A stretch of 64,000 nt of DNA from Formicarius rufipectus (Eukaryota > Chordata > Aves > Passeriformes > Formicariidae), in the NCBI GenBank assembly GCA_013399695.1, contig VXAU01000760.1, positions 3,465,610 to 3,529,609 on the forward strand, given 5' to 3'. The notes below the pieces were generated by a model. The model made no database searches and was not told where the DNA came from. It worked only from the letters and a program-made list of their open reading frames with translations. Below are positions 1 to 14,900 of this stretch, piece by piece. Numbering within the stretch: position 1 is the first letter of the stretch; the number at the start of each line of letters is the position of its first letter. The translations under genes and the position numbers were made by a program.

Positions 1-2249
1 GCTTCTGTTTTTCAGTGCTCTAGTATTCCAAATGTGGGGAGGTAATTTTGAGGAGCCTGAACACAGACTGGAGTAAGTGCACAGGGGTTCACTTCCCTTG
101 TAGAAGTCTGAGGAAGCAAAGACAATCAGTTTCTGAAAAGGGAGAAAGGATGTGAACGGCAGCAAACTGGCTGCTCTCTGATAGCTGTTCAACTAGCAGC
201 TATGTTTGCTTTGTTAAACAAATGAGTGTACAGTTCCTGAAACATTACTGTTTTGCTTTCTATTATTTGGATAGTGTGGCATCTTTCTAACCAGAACTAA
301 TCTCTAAATAATATTGACTTCTGTGTGTATGCACAGTATAGCCAAATCCCACAGTACGAAGCAGAGACTTTGCAAACTCCTGTGCACTGACTGATGAATA
401 AATAGCCTAAAGGCAGCCAACCCATGCTGCAAGATCACACTCTACATGTATTGTACAGTACTCCATTCATCTGCCAACTTCTTAGTCTCTTTCTGTGCCC
501 CAGTTCCCCATCTGTAAGAAAAGAAAAGAAAAAACAGCATCCCTAATAATAAAACAATATTCCAGCAACACTCCTATCGCACTGATTTTTTACATTAAAA
601 ATATAAAAAATAAAAGCAAAATTGTGAGGCAATATAATACTACAGGGACAGATTGCTTGAAATAGAAAATCCAAGCCAGTCATAATGCATGAGACTTTGC
701 AAAAATGTGTTCCTGTTGCCCACTATCCATCTTATTATTTTCAAATTAAAATCCATTTTGATCCAACTCACTGACAGGGTTTGAAAGACTTTCATGCCCC
801 TGCTTGCTATTTTTTCATGGCTATCTAAACCCCAACATTTTCCAAAGCCAGTGTAAGTGTTCAGTGCTAACACAATAATACAAGGACTACAAAGTGTTAT
901 TTAGATTGACATGTCAAACTGAACTCATGTTTTATGTTTTGAAGCAATCACAACAGTTACTTCAATAGAATACTTATCTAACTCAAAAGAAGATAAAATT
1001 TCCACTCAGGGTTTTCATAATTTGAAATCTGACTCAGTATCTCTTTATGAGAACAGTTTTCATTCACTCAGTATTCCTCATGACTTCATTTATTGCCCTT
1101 AACAGTGGTCTGCCTGCTTTCTTCTGTTTCTCCCAATAATTATTTGGCCTAGCATTCAGGAGCTCTCCTTTTGAGTACTATCTTCTTTACTCAGTGACAG
1201 TCATGCAGTTAATTCTGCACTGAAATTGGCATAATTTCTGAGGACTGACCAGTCTCTTTCACCATAGTCTCTGACCTCAATGTCTCACAGAACCTTGCAC
1301 CTTTTGTTTTTATTTGTATGAATGAGTGTCTGCTACCCTCTGGCTAACACCAGGTTTTCTAATGTTGAATTCCAGTGGTGGATTTAGATGCTTATAAGTG
1401 CTTATGGCTTATAGACAACTGTAGACCTCAATTTTTTGGCCTTTATTAGAGTATTCTTGTGTAAAAAATGTCACACAGCATCAACAGGTTTAGAAATCTG
1501 ACAAATAAAATATGTCATTTAGTGGTTTTATCCCTAACATACTGTTTCCTCTACATGGTCACCACCAATCTGGCTTGAAAATGGGATTCTTTCCTCCTTT
1601 CTCTCTATACCTTACTGTCTATACCAGCTTGCTCTCACAGACACTGGATATTTTAGAGCCAAGTTGTTAACATGGTTCAATGTACACAATATCTGATACT
1701 GAACATGGTGCTCTGCTCTCCCAAAGATGTCTTCTCACTGGTAGTACCAAATTTTTGGGAAAAGTAACCTCTACTAACTAGCTTTCACAGCAGATTTCAT
1801 AGGGGGCTGACAATACTGTCTACTGAAAGGAGATCCACCTGTACTCTCATTCCTATATAACAAGCTGTTTTACGAAGCTCTGTGGTTAGCTTTCTGCTCT
1901 TTTAGCTTCTATGAAAACCTTTAGATTTGTATTTCACAACTAGTTCTAGATTTATGTACATATATTACACTGTTGCTCTTTCTGTATCACTTTTAGTGCT
2001 TAATAAAACCTGTAACATCGGGTTTCCTGTAGAGCACCCATGAACACTACCGACAAGGTAAGGCAACTGTGGCTGGAACTGCCAACATACTTTCTAAGTT
2101 TGCACCTTGTCAGAACGGCACTTCATTTGCTGTGATGTTACCTTGAGAATGCAGTATTTACGTCAGTAACTTAAACGTGACAAACTTCACACAGCGCCCG
2201 CCAACACTTCACAAATCCCGAGTCCATTCACAAAAGCTTTATATCATGC
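1..2249. other. AT-rich flank, probably COL4A4 promoter-proximal intron (antisense)
   Basis: I see no coding exon, RNA gene or clear mobile element here on either strand. COL4A3 and COL4A4 are known to be head-to-head neighbours in vertebrates, so this stretch should lie in the first part of COL4A4 on the - strand, where the first exon is non-coding and intron 1 is long in mammals. That assignment comes from synteny only; no COL4A4 exon can be pointed to. Confidence 0.4.
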
Positions 2250-2477
2250 TAAACTACGCGGAGCGCCTGGAGAGAAACACTTCTCGTTGATTTCCATCTA
2301 TGCAGTGGGGCAGCATTGTGCCCCTTCTGGGGCTCCTTGTTCTCCGCAGTCTCATTAAGAAAACGCCTGAGAAAGAGGAAAGCGTAGCGGAAAGGAAAGC
2401 ACTCGTCTCGGAGCGCACCGGGCAGCGGCGGGGCGGGGCTTCGGGCCCCTCCGCCGCCGGCCTTGCCCGAACCCGCC

Positions 2478-2956
2478 NNNNNNNNNNNNNNNNNNNNNNN
2501 NNNNNNNNNNNNNNNNNNNNNNNNNNNNNNNNNNNNNNNNNNNNNNNNNNNNNNNNNNNNNNNNNNNNNNNNNNNNNNNNNNNNNNNNNNNNNNNNNNNN
2601 NNNNNNNNNNNNNNNNNNNNNNNNNNNNNNNNNNNNNNNNNNNNNNNNNNNNNNNNNNNNNNNNNNNNNNNNNNNNNNNNNNNNNNNNNNNNNNNNNNNN
2701 NNNNNNNNNNNNNNNNNNNNNNNNNNNNNNNNNNNNNNNNNNNNNNNNNNNNNNNNNNNNNNNNNNNNNNNNNNNNNNNNNNNNNNNNNNNNNNNNNNNN
2801 NNNNNNNNNNNNNNNNNNNNNNNNNNNNNNNNNNNNNNNNNNNNNNNNNNNNNNNNNNNNNNNNNNNNNNNNNNNNNNNNNNNNNNNNNNNNNNNNNNNN
2901 NNNNNNNNNNNNNNNNNNNNNNNNNNNNNNNNNNNNNNNNNNNNNNNNNNNNNNNN
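2478..2956. other. Assembly gap, 479 Ns
   Basis: An unbroken run of N inside the GC-rich island. It hides the core promoter, the COL4A3 start codon and most of its signal peptide, and perhaps exon 1 of COL4A4. Open frames that appear to run through it are artefacts. Confidence 1.
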
Positions 2957-2982
2957 TGTGGCCGGGCCGCGCCGCGGCGGAG
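2957..2982 (+). CDS. COL4A3: COL4A3 exon 1, visible 3' end (signal peptide tail)
   Basis: The gap ends in a short GC-rich stretch that stops at GCGGAG followed by the consensus donor GTGAGT. Read in the frame that joins exon 2 in phase 0 it gives W-P-G-R-A-A-A-E, a small-residue run like the end of a secretory signal peptide just before cleavage. No methionine is visible. The frame is inferred; joining with the second AG of the exon 2 acceptor would change it. Confidence 0.7.
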
Positions 2983-5900
2983 GTGAGTGAGCACCGGGGG
3001 CAGAGCGGGGCTGGGTTGGTGGCTGGCGAGGAGAGACAGGTGAATGTGTGTGTCCACCTAAAATGATGCGCCTCCCCCGCGCCAGGTAGGCGCGCACGGG
3101 CAGGGCGAGGTGCGGCGCGGAACGAGCCTCGCCCAGCCGCGGGCACCGCTACCTGCGCTGCGCTGCCCTGCTCTGCCCGGAGGGAATGGGGATGGGGAAG
3201 GGCGGGGAGGCCCCGCAAGGGGCACCGCGGGTCTCAGGTGCGCAGGAACTTTCCCCGCACAGCGGCTCCCGGCAAGGGACGGGGGCACAGCCCGCAAAGC
3301 GGCCGCGGGGACCCGTCCTGCGGGCTCGGGGGATGTGGACGGCGAGGACGGAGCGGTGCTGGGTGCAGATGGTCTCCGAGGTAAACACTCCCGGAGCAGC
3401 ACCGACCGTCCGGACCACCTGTGCCACCTTCATGACAGACTCATTTTACGGGTGTCTTTCAGGTTTAACAATGAGTGCACATCATGGTTTAGACAATAAA
3501 TTCTCCTAGATCGTGTTGTACTCTTTGCTGTTCCTCTCTGCCGTGTCTGATTTTAAGATTTGGTTTGCACATTCCCAGCTGGGAGAGGAGCAGTCAGCTG
3601 TGAGGGTACATGGGCCAGTGTGGCTTGGAGCATTTCTGGCTGTTACCAAACAGTAAACTGCCAATTTTAGTAGACTTTTGAGAGACATCAAACACACAAA
3701 ACTGCTAGTGTTGGTAAATTTCGAGTTCTCTTTCTTCATAGCAGGCACCAGTGTTAATTTTTCCTTGCATATGTAAGTAAAGCTCTAACATGGTACATCA
3801 AAATCCTTTACAACACATTTTGAAGTTCACCTTTATAAGGAAAAAATGCTATCTACTTTGCTGTCACTGAACTAGAGCCACTTTCTGCTACAATTATCTG
3901 AAGCAGACTAATTAGTAATAATGCTTCTTCTAAACTAATGCAGCTCTTCCACTCACCCGTTCTGGGTGAAGTGTCTGGAAACAGGACAAGCATCTCACCC
4001 AATATGTGTCTCTGTTTTTTTATGATACTCTAACTTGCAGTCAAGACTAGTCATTTAACAAAGATGTAATTGTTGTATTTGTAATGGAATTAAAATACCT
4101 CTTAGTTATTATGTAGAACAGAGGTACCAGATCTATCTGCAAAGTATGTGTTTTCTGCAGAGTTGTTTCAGGCTCTGCCCAGATCAGATGCTTACTGTAA
4201 AGCAAGATGGAGAAGATTAATAAACTCAAGACCTGTCTCTCTCTTCTACCCAGTTTCCTGGGTTTTGTTCCGTTCTTCTCTTCCTCTGCTGGTCCCTCCC
4301 ATCTGTTGCCTTATTGCTCTGAAGAGCTGGACACCCTCATGTGCACTTCTGGATGACAGTCAGTGAGTGCAGGCTGTGCTCCAGGAGTGTCTTCCCCCTC
4401 CCACAACGCACACACTCACACTCTCTCTAAGCTGCTATTTTGGCTATATTGATCTTGTCATCCTGTCTCATGTTTTTATCTACAAAGGAAGTGAAAAAGA
4501 GGTGTATTGGCAAGTAAAACCCCACATATGGCCCAGTAAAGCTTTTCAACCCATTTTTAAAACTTCAGTGTGATCCTGGAATATTTGCCTTTCTCACAGA
4601 CTCGTGTGCCACAGTTCATTCACAATCTTTCTGTTTAAGGCAAATCATGAAGCTTTGAGATACCAGAGCATTGTTGTTATTGGAACCTCATTTACACTTG
4701 AGTCTCAAAGACAGGATTTGGGATGGTAACAAGTGTCTTCTACAGAAATCTTGCTGATTAAGCAAAGTTTGAACACGAGGTTGAGTCAGTGATACTCTGA
4801 AAATTCAGCAGATCTCAAATGTCTGAGCTTAGTTTAAACTAGGCTTGCAACAACCAATTGAGGTCAGTTTAAGATCCAGATGTCATAATTTCTATTATTT
4901 TATGAGAATCCTGATATTTTCAAAAGAGGAAGTCTAATCTGACAAAACGCTCTAGATGATGAAGCAAACAAGAACTTGTAAAAAAGCAGTTTTATCTAAT
5001 ATACTAGTGGCTAATGTAATAGACATGAAATGACTGATGAATGAATCATCGCATCTTGGCTAAACTGTTCATTGAGAAGAAATAAGTATTGTTTATGTTT
5101 TAAAATCACACTGCATTTTTATATGAACGTAAATTGATGTTTGACCACCAAGCAATACTTCCGCTGTTTGCATCAATTAAAAAGTGCTTCAACATAGAAA
5201 ATTTTAAGTGTAGTTTATTTCTGAAGACAAGAAAGAAAATTATTGATTTTTGCCGGCTGCTGTTTGCACAGCAAATTTTGGTCCTCACAGCTCTTCAGAG
5301 TCCAGACTTCCCTGCCCTGAGGAGGCTGAACTTTCTGGCACCTGCTAGGGAGTATTATTATCTGCATTCCTGGGCACTGGCACGCTCTAATCTGAAAACT
5401 CAGCAGAAGTAGCATCTTCCCATGTCAAGGGCTTTTCAGCTTGTTTGATGTATTCCTTCACTTCAAATATTGGTTTTATAATTCTTCAGATTTTTTCCAC
5501 TGTTTATTTAAATAAATTATAATAATGATATTAACAACCATCAACATCAATGGTTTTTTACAGGGTACAAGATCCTTCTTATTCCTCATTTCTTTCTTTT
5601 CAGAAAAAAAAAAAAAATTTGCTTTTTCATTCTTTCATTTTGTTTAACTGCACCTGGAATTGATTCTGTTGATGCACACATACAATTCAATTACTTCTCC
5701 TAAGTGTGTCCTGTCTCATTTATGTACTTCTTGTATATCTTGAAATTAAGCATTAATCTAAAAATGTTCCCTGAAATTTACTGTTTTGAATGACACTAGT
5801 AAGAAAAATACCTCAGTCAAGTTCATTAGTACTGAATCAATACTGCTACTTAGAGGCATTGATCAATTCTATAATGGCATCACATCAGTATTTGTTCAGA

Positions 5901-8900
5901 GCAGGATAAAAGAAGAGTTTCTGCTTGAGCAAGGCTCCTTGACTGCAAGTTAGCTGAACCTCATGTTGCTACCACTTTTTAATTTGCATTGTAAATATTG
6001 TTGCAATGTTTTGTTAGCTCACAGGGTAAATTAGGTGCCCCCTATTCTGTATTTGCCTCTGTCATTACACTTCATATTTCTCATGATGTGCTGCTGGGAC
6101 AGGAGGGGAGATAACACACTGAGTAACTGTTAGATTTGGGAAGATCTTTTTTGTACATGCTCTTTCTCATGCTTCTTGTCTAGATGGAAGTGTTCATATT
6201 TTACAATTCATATAATTTCTTTCAAAGGTTAGAATTTGAATGCCAGTACTTACAAACTAGTCTTATTTTCTTCCTTAAGGAATATTTTTTCTTAATTATA
6301 TGCAATCTATATCACTGTCACAAATTTTAATACATGACTCTGGAAGGAAAAAGTAGTGTTCTAGCTCAGCCAAGACCATCTCCAAGGCTGGTAAGAATGG
6401 GATGCAGGATAGATGAATTGCTTAATGTAAATGGGAATCAAAGTGTTGAAGGGTCCAAGTGTCACAGTGAGAATGTTCCTTCTCTGCCAGCCTTTGGAAG
6501 TGTCCAGGTTCTTTGTTGCAGCTGAGAAGGGAAGATGTGCACCTGAATACACAAAAGAGAGTTCACTGAGCATGTTAGAAAAACAGGTCCTTTGTGAAGT
6601 GCTCTCTTTGATTTGGTTAATGTGATCTCAGCTCTGAAGTCCAGGAGAGTGTTACTCTGATAATTGGGCCCAACTTGTACTTGTAGGCAGTTCTAATCCT
6701 GATTGCCTCTGTAATCAGCTGTAATTCAGCTATTGTCTCCAAAGAGAAACAGGCCAATGGCAGAGCACTGAAGAGCAGTTCTTTTCCTTCTGGGCCAAAA
6801 GAGTTAGTGTAAATTAGCAGTTACCCTAAAGTTTGTCCATCAAAATTAATGGAGTTCTGCTGTCTTTTACCACGTGGAGTCCTGCACTGCTGGCCAGGAA
6901 ATGTGAAGTATGCCTATGTGTATGCTGTGTCATACAGCTGAGGGGAGATGAACGTTCTTAGGTGATCTTAATAAACACCTGTGAAAATTGAACACTAGAT
7001 GTATAGCCTTTTCTAGCAAATAAACAAGGTAAATACACATTTAAGCAGAAATCTATAATTCAAGTTATTTGCTGGTGGAATAATATCACTAAAATTGTTG
7101 GAGTAGGCAGGCAAACACTGGTTTTTTGCTCACTGTTTTTCATTTCATAGAGATATAACCATTTTGTTTTGTGATCTCCTCTGGCAGTCTCTTCTGCAAT
7201 ACCTAGTGCTGATTTATCATATCATGTCTTTGAAACAGAATCCTTTGCTATTAAGTGCAACTAGGATGGGATATCCGGTCATCTGTTTTACTGTCACATT
7301 CTCACCCTACTGCCTAACAGAGTAATACTAGAAGGCTCACTATGTTGGCATGGCTTGCAGGAGCCTAGGAGGAAGGTGAAATACAAAAAGGCTTTTTTTC
7401 TTCACTGTTTACAGCCCCAGTCTCTCATACTCACACTGAAAAACTTCCAGTTTGTCACACCTAGTATATTTTTAATTCCATTTGCGTTATTTTTCGTAGC
7501 AATTTTGTGATAGGGTAAAAGTCTCATGGGTTTACAGGTTTTCCATTTTGTCTGGTTTAGTGAAGGCTTTTTAGCTAGGGCTTTATGCTGCATTTTTCCA
7601 TGTGCCATTTTGGAGGAAGCTGCAAGAAAAAAGTGACCTTTTATTTTTTTTTTGTTTTGTTTTGTTTTTTAAACGTGTGAAATCACAAAGCCTTTCAAAT
7701 AAGGAGAAAACCAAAGCATGTGCAATAAGCTTTCTCTGAACAAGCTACTGTTGCTTTCATTACTATTTGCACCACTTAACAGAAGATGCACACCAGGAAT
7801 TTTAGGAATATGCAAGTATACAGACCTGAGGACACAAAAATTATAGTGAATTCCCACATATAGAATATTCCCACACTCAACAGCTAGGAAGAAATACAAA
7901 TTGTGTCACGTAGTGCTAACTATGTTATGGTAGGTAAGCAAAAATTCACTAGTTAAATGGTGTGTGTTCTTTGTTATTAGATTGCTCTTTTAAGGTGACT
8001 GTTAGAAAGGAAGAACACGGATGAATAAGCTGCTTAAACACCCTTAAGAGTTCTCTACACAAAACAAAATTCTGTGGCCTGAACAGCCTAAGCTTTTTTT
8101 CCTAAGAAGAATATTTATTTCTGTTGTCCCCATGTCCTATTCAAGGTCAGGAGAAGAAGCCCACAGAGATGGTGTTTATGGGTCTGTCTGTGGAGATTTT
8201 ACCCATCTGAATATATCAGGAACAGTTTGTTTCAATTTTTGATAGTCCTTATCAGAATGACTTCCACCCTATTTAGATTATTTGTAGAGTAAGGTTTAGG
8301 TCATTATAAACATTATAAGCATAAGTGTCAAAATATTCTGTGCTTTAGAAGAAGGAAAAGGATCAGTCTCTTTGTTAAAGAGAGAGTAATCATCTTTTCT
8401 TTATAGACTGGAAGGAATTAATCCCCTCACCCCAAAACAAGGGATTCAAGACCCTCAACTTACAGTTTTCTAAAACTGCACGTAATATGCCAGTTTTACT
8501 TACACAGAACTGAGTCATTTTAGGCACCTTCTACAGCATAGCCCTTAGTGGTCATCACTACAGAGCTCAGAAATAATTTTAGTTTGTGAAAACTCAGCAT
8601 GTTTGGTTTTTTTCTGAATTAAAACATTTCACCTCTTTTATCCTAAGGCAATGATGATACCCAGAGGCAGAGTGCAGATTGCTAAGCCCTGCTCTTTTCA
8701 CACATCCTGTTTACTAATAGTGAGCTGGAGAGAAGGGAGAAGTTCAGTGTCATTGATTTGTAAAGTCACTGTGTGAAGAATATGGTTTGCAATATGGAAG
8801 TTGTATGTGAACACACCCCCAGTGACAGAGTGGTGTGCTTTCATGAGAATAATATGAACAGCTATGTTACAGTGAATTCTGGGAACTTCTGTATGGCCAG

Positions 8901-11900
8901 GCTTATTCAGAGCAAAAAGGAAGAGAATTGTAGCATTATACTTTTTCTTCTCTCTCTTTTTTTTTTTTTTTTTGGTGTTCAGAGGGTTTTTTCCCCCCAA
9001 GGACATTAATTTATTCTTTTTAAGCATAGGCAAGAGATACCAGTTCTAGGATTTATTTTTTCCATCTGGTTGATACTGTTTAAATTAAGGTTTATGTGAC
9101 TGCTTTTTTATTGTGCTAAATATGGGTACTTAGGAAAGTTTTGGCTAACACTACAAAATTGTTATTATACAAAGTTTTTACCCAACAAGATTTTGCTTTA
9201 AAAAGAGAAGTCTTTACAAAAGTTGTTTCAATCTCTGAAGTGAAAAAGGGGGTTCATACATGTGTTCCCTTGGCATAATAGAAAGTTGTTTAAATGTTCA
9301 TGTACATTCAGCTTCTTTGATTTCTCCTCACATGTCATTTACCTTAGTTGGTTTGAAATACCAAGGCAAATACGTCTTTATATTACATGAAACAGCAAAT
9401 CCCTTCCAAAAGAGCTCATAGCAGTGTAAAATTAAGGATACAAAGTAAGGAATTTCTTATCCAGTTCAGATGGACATGTGTGTTAACATTGTGTGATCAC
9501 AAATTGTGTATGTGTAAGTTAAATGCAAAATGCTGCTTCTGTGAAGTGTTATGTTTTTTCCTGTGGTCATAAATGTTTAGGCCTTCTCTGCTGCACCTCA
9601 CACTGAAAGCAACACACAGCCAGTAATACAAGGCCTGTGTCTCCAAGGGGGTGTATTGATTCAGTAGTTATTCCCTGAGCAAGGTTCCCATTACAAGTGT
9701 TTAATGGAACTGATTCAACAACTGCACTGCCTGTAGCATGGCAGTTGTCTCCTGTTGTGTCCCTTGAGACCCAATCTCTCTATGAGAGTTACTGTGGGCC
9801 AAGTTGTTTATTAGTTAAGTTGCAGGTATATTTCTTTGTAATGGAAAGTCCAAATGAAATAATTTTCATCGTGTGCTACATATTCAACTGGTGAGCAAAG
9901 TGCTGTGAATTCTGATAGCATACATGGCTGTTAACAGGAGTCTTCTAAGGTAGGAATGTCTGGCTGCCTTCCAGTTCACAAATCACTAAACAATGTTTCA
10001 GGCTTTAGGAACTGACATATTTTCCTTCATCTCATCATCTCCTATTTCTGCTCTATGTTGTCTATACTTATTGAAGGCTTAATAATTTGGGTTTGTTGTA
10101 CTGGTCCAGCAGTCACTAAAAAAACACAAAGTTCTTCGTGGTCTTTGATAATTTTAATGAATTCATGTTTGATGCTTAGAATGCATGAAAAACTTTTAGT
10201 ATACAGATTGTAATTGTGAGACTGGTATTTTGTTTTGATAGCAGTATTTTGGAGTGAGGGGACCTCATTCTCCAGTACCTTGTGCACCACATGGTGATTT
10301 GCAGTTGTGCAACATGAGGGCTATGCTGCCAGGGTCACGTATCTACTAACCATGTCTAGCTAGAATTACTGACTCTGCTAGTCTAGCTGAGTATCCTAAC
10401 ACAGGTGCATCAGGAAAAAAAATAAAATTTCCTTATGTAGCCTTTTTCCTAGTGGGAACTTTTTCCTACACTGTTGTGCTCTCAGATTCTCTTTTTGAGC
10501 AGGTTAGGATAAATTTTCAAACCCATAACTGTGTCCAAAGTAGAAACTTCAGCTACCACCAGTGTCCTTCAGAAAGTGCAGCATTTAACACCTCTGTGCA
10601 GCACATCTACACAAGCCTGTAGTGTAGATAAATGTTAAAGCTAAACTTCCCACTTGCTGTAATCATAATGTATTACACCCACTTTTATTAGATGTAGCAG
10701 AAAACATGTAGTAGACAACATGAGGGAAATGGGCCTTTTGTAGTTTTAAGCACTGTATTAACATCAACTGTTTGAGCCGGATTGTTCTATATGCTCATTT
10801 GTGATTTATAGATGCAGCTGGGATGTGTAAAGTGATTGCTCTGCACTGAAACAACTCAGGAAGAATTCAGAAATCTCAGTGTGTCAGCATCCCTTGAAAA
10901 TTCATAATCAAGACTCTTAAAGGAGCTGGCTCACTGATACGTAATTTTTAATAAGTATTGGAACTTAACAGAAATTACAGAAAACTGGAAGTCAGCTGAT
11001 AGCTTGCCTCCACTTAGAAAGGGCCACTGAGATGACCTGCATATTTGTAGGCTGCTCTGGATATCATTAATGAGCCAAAAGGTGGAAAAGAAAAAAAAGT
11101 AGCATCACAGCAAAATAGATATTATTCAGTAGGTCTTGTTCCATTTATTGATGGAGTTCTAATTTAGTGACCCTGGATGTTAGAAGATAAAGAACTAATG
11201 TCGGGATAGATGAGCTGCTAGCAAGTATCAAGTTTAAATGAAAAATCAGGCTTGCATTTTTAAAAATGAGCCTGATCAGCAGTTAGAACAACCAGGGAAG
11301 GAAAGCGGCAGCATCGTCACCCACTTGACAGAAGACACCTGGGCTATTTTTACTGTCCAGAGTCATTAATGGATATCACTTGCACTGCTTTTAATTCAGT
11401 TTAGAATACCTCAGGTTGGACAGTCATCTTTCATTTATGTTAACCAGGATTTATTTTGGGCGTAAGTAGAGTTCACCCATGAAGTTGAAGACCAGTCAGG
11501 CCAAAAATGTAAACTTAAGCCTCATTATTTTATTCCTACAGAATACATTTAATTTCACCTCAGCTTTCATCTGAATGTCTTTATCATTCATCCCGTGTGG
11601 TCTTGATTTGAGACACACTGAAACAGTATGGCGCTTGTTTCCTGCAGCAACACACTTTGCTGCCTCTCTGTCCTGGGTGCAGTATTTTTAATACAAATAT
11701 GTGTTTTGAAATAATAGATGAGCTACTCTGATCCTCTCTGGATCTGGAAAAAACAAACAAATGCTAATCATATATGTAATTCCAAAAAAGAAAGCAGTAG
11801 AGAAATACCAGCTCAATACCCCCACTGGCTCATTTTGTCTGCTCTCCATCTTCCTGTCTTTTGAACCATTCCCAGTGTGACTTGTGCCCCCACCAAGGTG

Positions 11901-14900
11901 AGTGACAGGACTCCAAGCCTGTGCTATTGACAAAACAGGAGGCCTGTCACTGCTGGCTCTTTCCATATATTAATTCTTTGTCACATCCTTTGGCATTTTC
12001 AGGTTTGGTAACGTCCCTGGATACATTTTCTGACATCTTCATATAACCAGAGCTACTGGCAAAGTTCTGGTAACTGTGTAGCATTCTCTTTGAGGCTCCA
12101 AATTAAGTTGCTACAACTCCAGTGGAAGGAGCAGCAGTGCCACGCTGAATGTACATAAAGCTTTGTATAGGTGAACAACATAGTCTGTAGTATGTTATTT
12201 CTTCTTCTTTCTTTGTAATTTCTTTGAAGAATTCTGTGGAGAGGACTGGAACACTTTTTAAGTAAATGGTTAAGTTTATGAATAGGGGGTAGAAGATGTC
12301 AGAGCCCCATAGAATCCAGTCCCATAGTGTAGGAAGGCAATTCAGTGTTAAGGTTGCACTCACTGAACAAAGTATTAACCACTGCAGTAAATGTTCTTCA
12401 ATGTGTACAACTGTAATTATTTAAAAAATCTTAATACTGTAACTATCACTGAAAACACTTTTGAGAAGAGCTCTCTGATCAACTACTCCAAGAAAGTGCT
12501 GTGGTTTTTGTTAGTTTTGGTTCCTCAGTGAATGAATTTGATTCGGTATTCCTACAGTGATCTGGCTCTATCCTTTTGCCTAGATTTTGGATCAAAAATC
12601 TAGCACCATCTACTTTATCTAAATATTTGAAAGAAATGTAGATTATTATTATAAAAATCACAAAGCAAAAAAACCCTGTGGCTTTGTTAATATGTACTTA
12701 CATAGATGTTCTTATGAGAGTTTTGAATAAACTATTAATACATAATATTTAATTTCCTTATTTTATAACCTGGCAACATCATGTAATTTTGTTACGACTC
12801 TGATAAAGGAGCTGCAGGCATCTTGAAAGGATGTGGAAATATCCAGCAATGTAAGTGAGCAATGAGTTTATGGTTCAAAGCTCCTTTACAGAAGTCATAA
12901 TCTAATCTTACATAAAAAATCATATGCCAAAACATTTAGTATTATCCAACTAACTGACTGTGTAATGTAAAATAATCTTTGGTCTTTTCAGTTTAGTTTA
13001 AAGTGATATGTGTACACAAAAAGACTTGAATAGATTTGAAAGCTTACTAATGGCAAATTAAACACATTCTAAGCATTCTGACTTCTTGAAAAGCAAATGA
13101 TCTTTCTTTACATAGTTTATTAACCTTGATTAGTTGTATAGCATCATAAGTTTCTATGTGTTCATGCATTTTACTTCACATTGGATTGTCTTTGATTAAA
13201 AGATGAAAGAAAAAGTTTTTTTTTATATCTGTACACCTCAGGTCTTGCCGACTATACCTCTTCTGGAAATGTAATTTCATTTCATGATTCCTCTACCTGT
13301 CCTGAAAACTGTGCTTTGCATACAAATACTGTAAAGAGTCTTCTTCTAGCCTTGCCCTCACAGACAGAAATAAGGTGTACAACTCCATGAGATCTATAGA
13401 GTTATAATGGTAAATGGCTTGTGTCTGTTTCTCAGGAGAGCTCTGTGTCAGGCAGGATGTGCTCCCAGTTACACTGAAGAAATTCAGGGAATTCAGAATA
13501 CTGTAAGGACTTTTTCCTCAGTAAACAGCGCCTTTCCTGGACTCGGACATGTGTCTACTGAATCTGTAAGCTAAATCAGCAGCTGAGATTGCTGGGTAAA
13601 TGGGTCTCATAGGTCTTGTAGTTAATTTACAATTTTCACATGCAAACCTGAAGAATGTGGTAGCTGGAGTTACTCACCAGCCCTGTACAGCAGTGAAACA
13701 TAGTGCCTTCGTTTAAGGCTAATTTTATTGTACACTGTGCATACATCTTTCTTTGAGCAGCTCCCCTTTTTATACTGCTCAGCAGAACTCTACCAGTAAT
13801 CTGTGTCATCTGCTTTGAAGAGAGTGCTTTGGGATGGAAGGTACTGTCATTGAATAGACAGCAAGAAAATTGGTGGTCTTATAAACTCTTCCAAATTTAT
13901 TTTGAGATACACCACTTTATCCTCTGGTATTGATGTTTAAGGGCTTAAAATATCTGTCATATAACTGACTTGGTGAGTTTAGGTTATTCAATACCTAACT
14001 GATTGACCTCAACAAGAAGAAATCAGGATGCTGTTAGTTGCTAATTCTGCACTTGTGTCTCTAGTAATATAATCATATTGATTAACATAATAGTAAAGGT
14101 AGTGTAGCTACATAGTTTCTGTTTTACGTAACACCTTTGTTTTCCAAATTTCTGATCCAGTGACACTTAAATTTTAGCTGTCAGGTCAGGGAAAGAGAGA
14201 GTTTTCTTTAAATATGCCAAAGAATTAAGTATTTAAGAATTGTGGCTCTTTAAAAATCTAGCATGAAACACAAAGTTACCTGTCTCTAGAACACAAGCAG
14301 ACACAATCATTTCTTGGGGAATTTGTTTTTCTTGGGCAACTCATTTTAATTTCTGCTTTATTGAATGAATGATTAAATAGCTCTTCACTGGAGAAATACT
14401 CCCTGAACCTGTTCTAAAATTGATAGGTGGCATCATCTCACCTTACTTCAGCCACCTAAACGACAAGAGCAACTGTCAGGAATTGTCAAGTCCATTGAGA
14501 ACAACTATTTGCAGCATCTTTCCTCCATCCTAAAAGAAACACCCAAAGAGAGTGGATCTGGAGGTCCTAATTTGGTGTCAAATTTCCCAGCGTAGTCAAA
14601 GGAGAGATGAACAGCACGAAATGTTTACTATGTACGTGACACCACACACCTCAGTTTTGGTGATAACAACAGAAAAAACAGATCCTCACTTGGGGGAAGG
14701 AAAGATGCTTTTCAGTTCCTAAAATATTTTCCCTGAAGAGATTGCTACAGGAACATTTAAATTTAATGAGAATCTGAGCTCATAATTTTAAAATGTAGTG
14801 GAGTATACTTTTTTCCTCTGCCTTTTTTTTTTTTTTCTGTGTTTTGAGAACATAATTGAAAAAGTTACAAATATGAAACAGTGCAACTTGTAATCTGACC

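Larger units (their letters stand above)
2250..3420. promoter_or_regulatory. CpG island, presumed bidirectional COL4A3/COL4A4 promoter
   Basis: The sequence changes abruptly from AT-rich to strongly GC- and CpG-rich on both sides of an N gap. A GC box (GGGGCGGGGC, 2430-2439) suits an Sp1-type TATA-less promoter. The exon 1 donor of COL4A3 lies just after the gap. In mammals the two collagen genes share one short promoter, and this island is the only place in the window where that could sit. Transcription starts cannot be placed because the core is missing. Confidence 0.75.

Noticed and set aside
2249..3218. Open frames on both strands running through the GC-rich island
   Set aside because: They are open only because the N gap contains no stops; the readable parts are CpG-rich promoter sequence without conserved motifs.
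3058..3509. Several overlapping open frames after exon 1
   Set aside because: High GC content removes stop codons in all frames. They lie in intron 1 and have no recognisable domain or splice structure.
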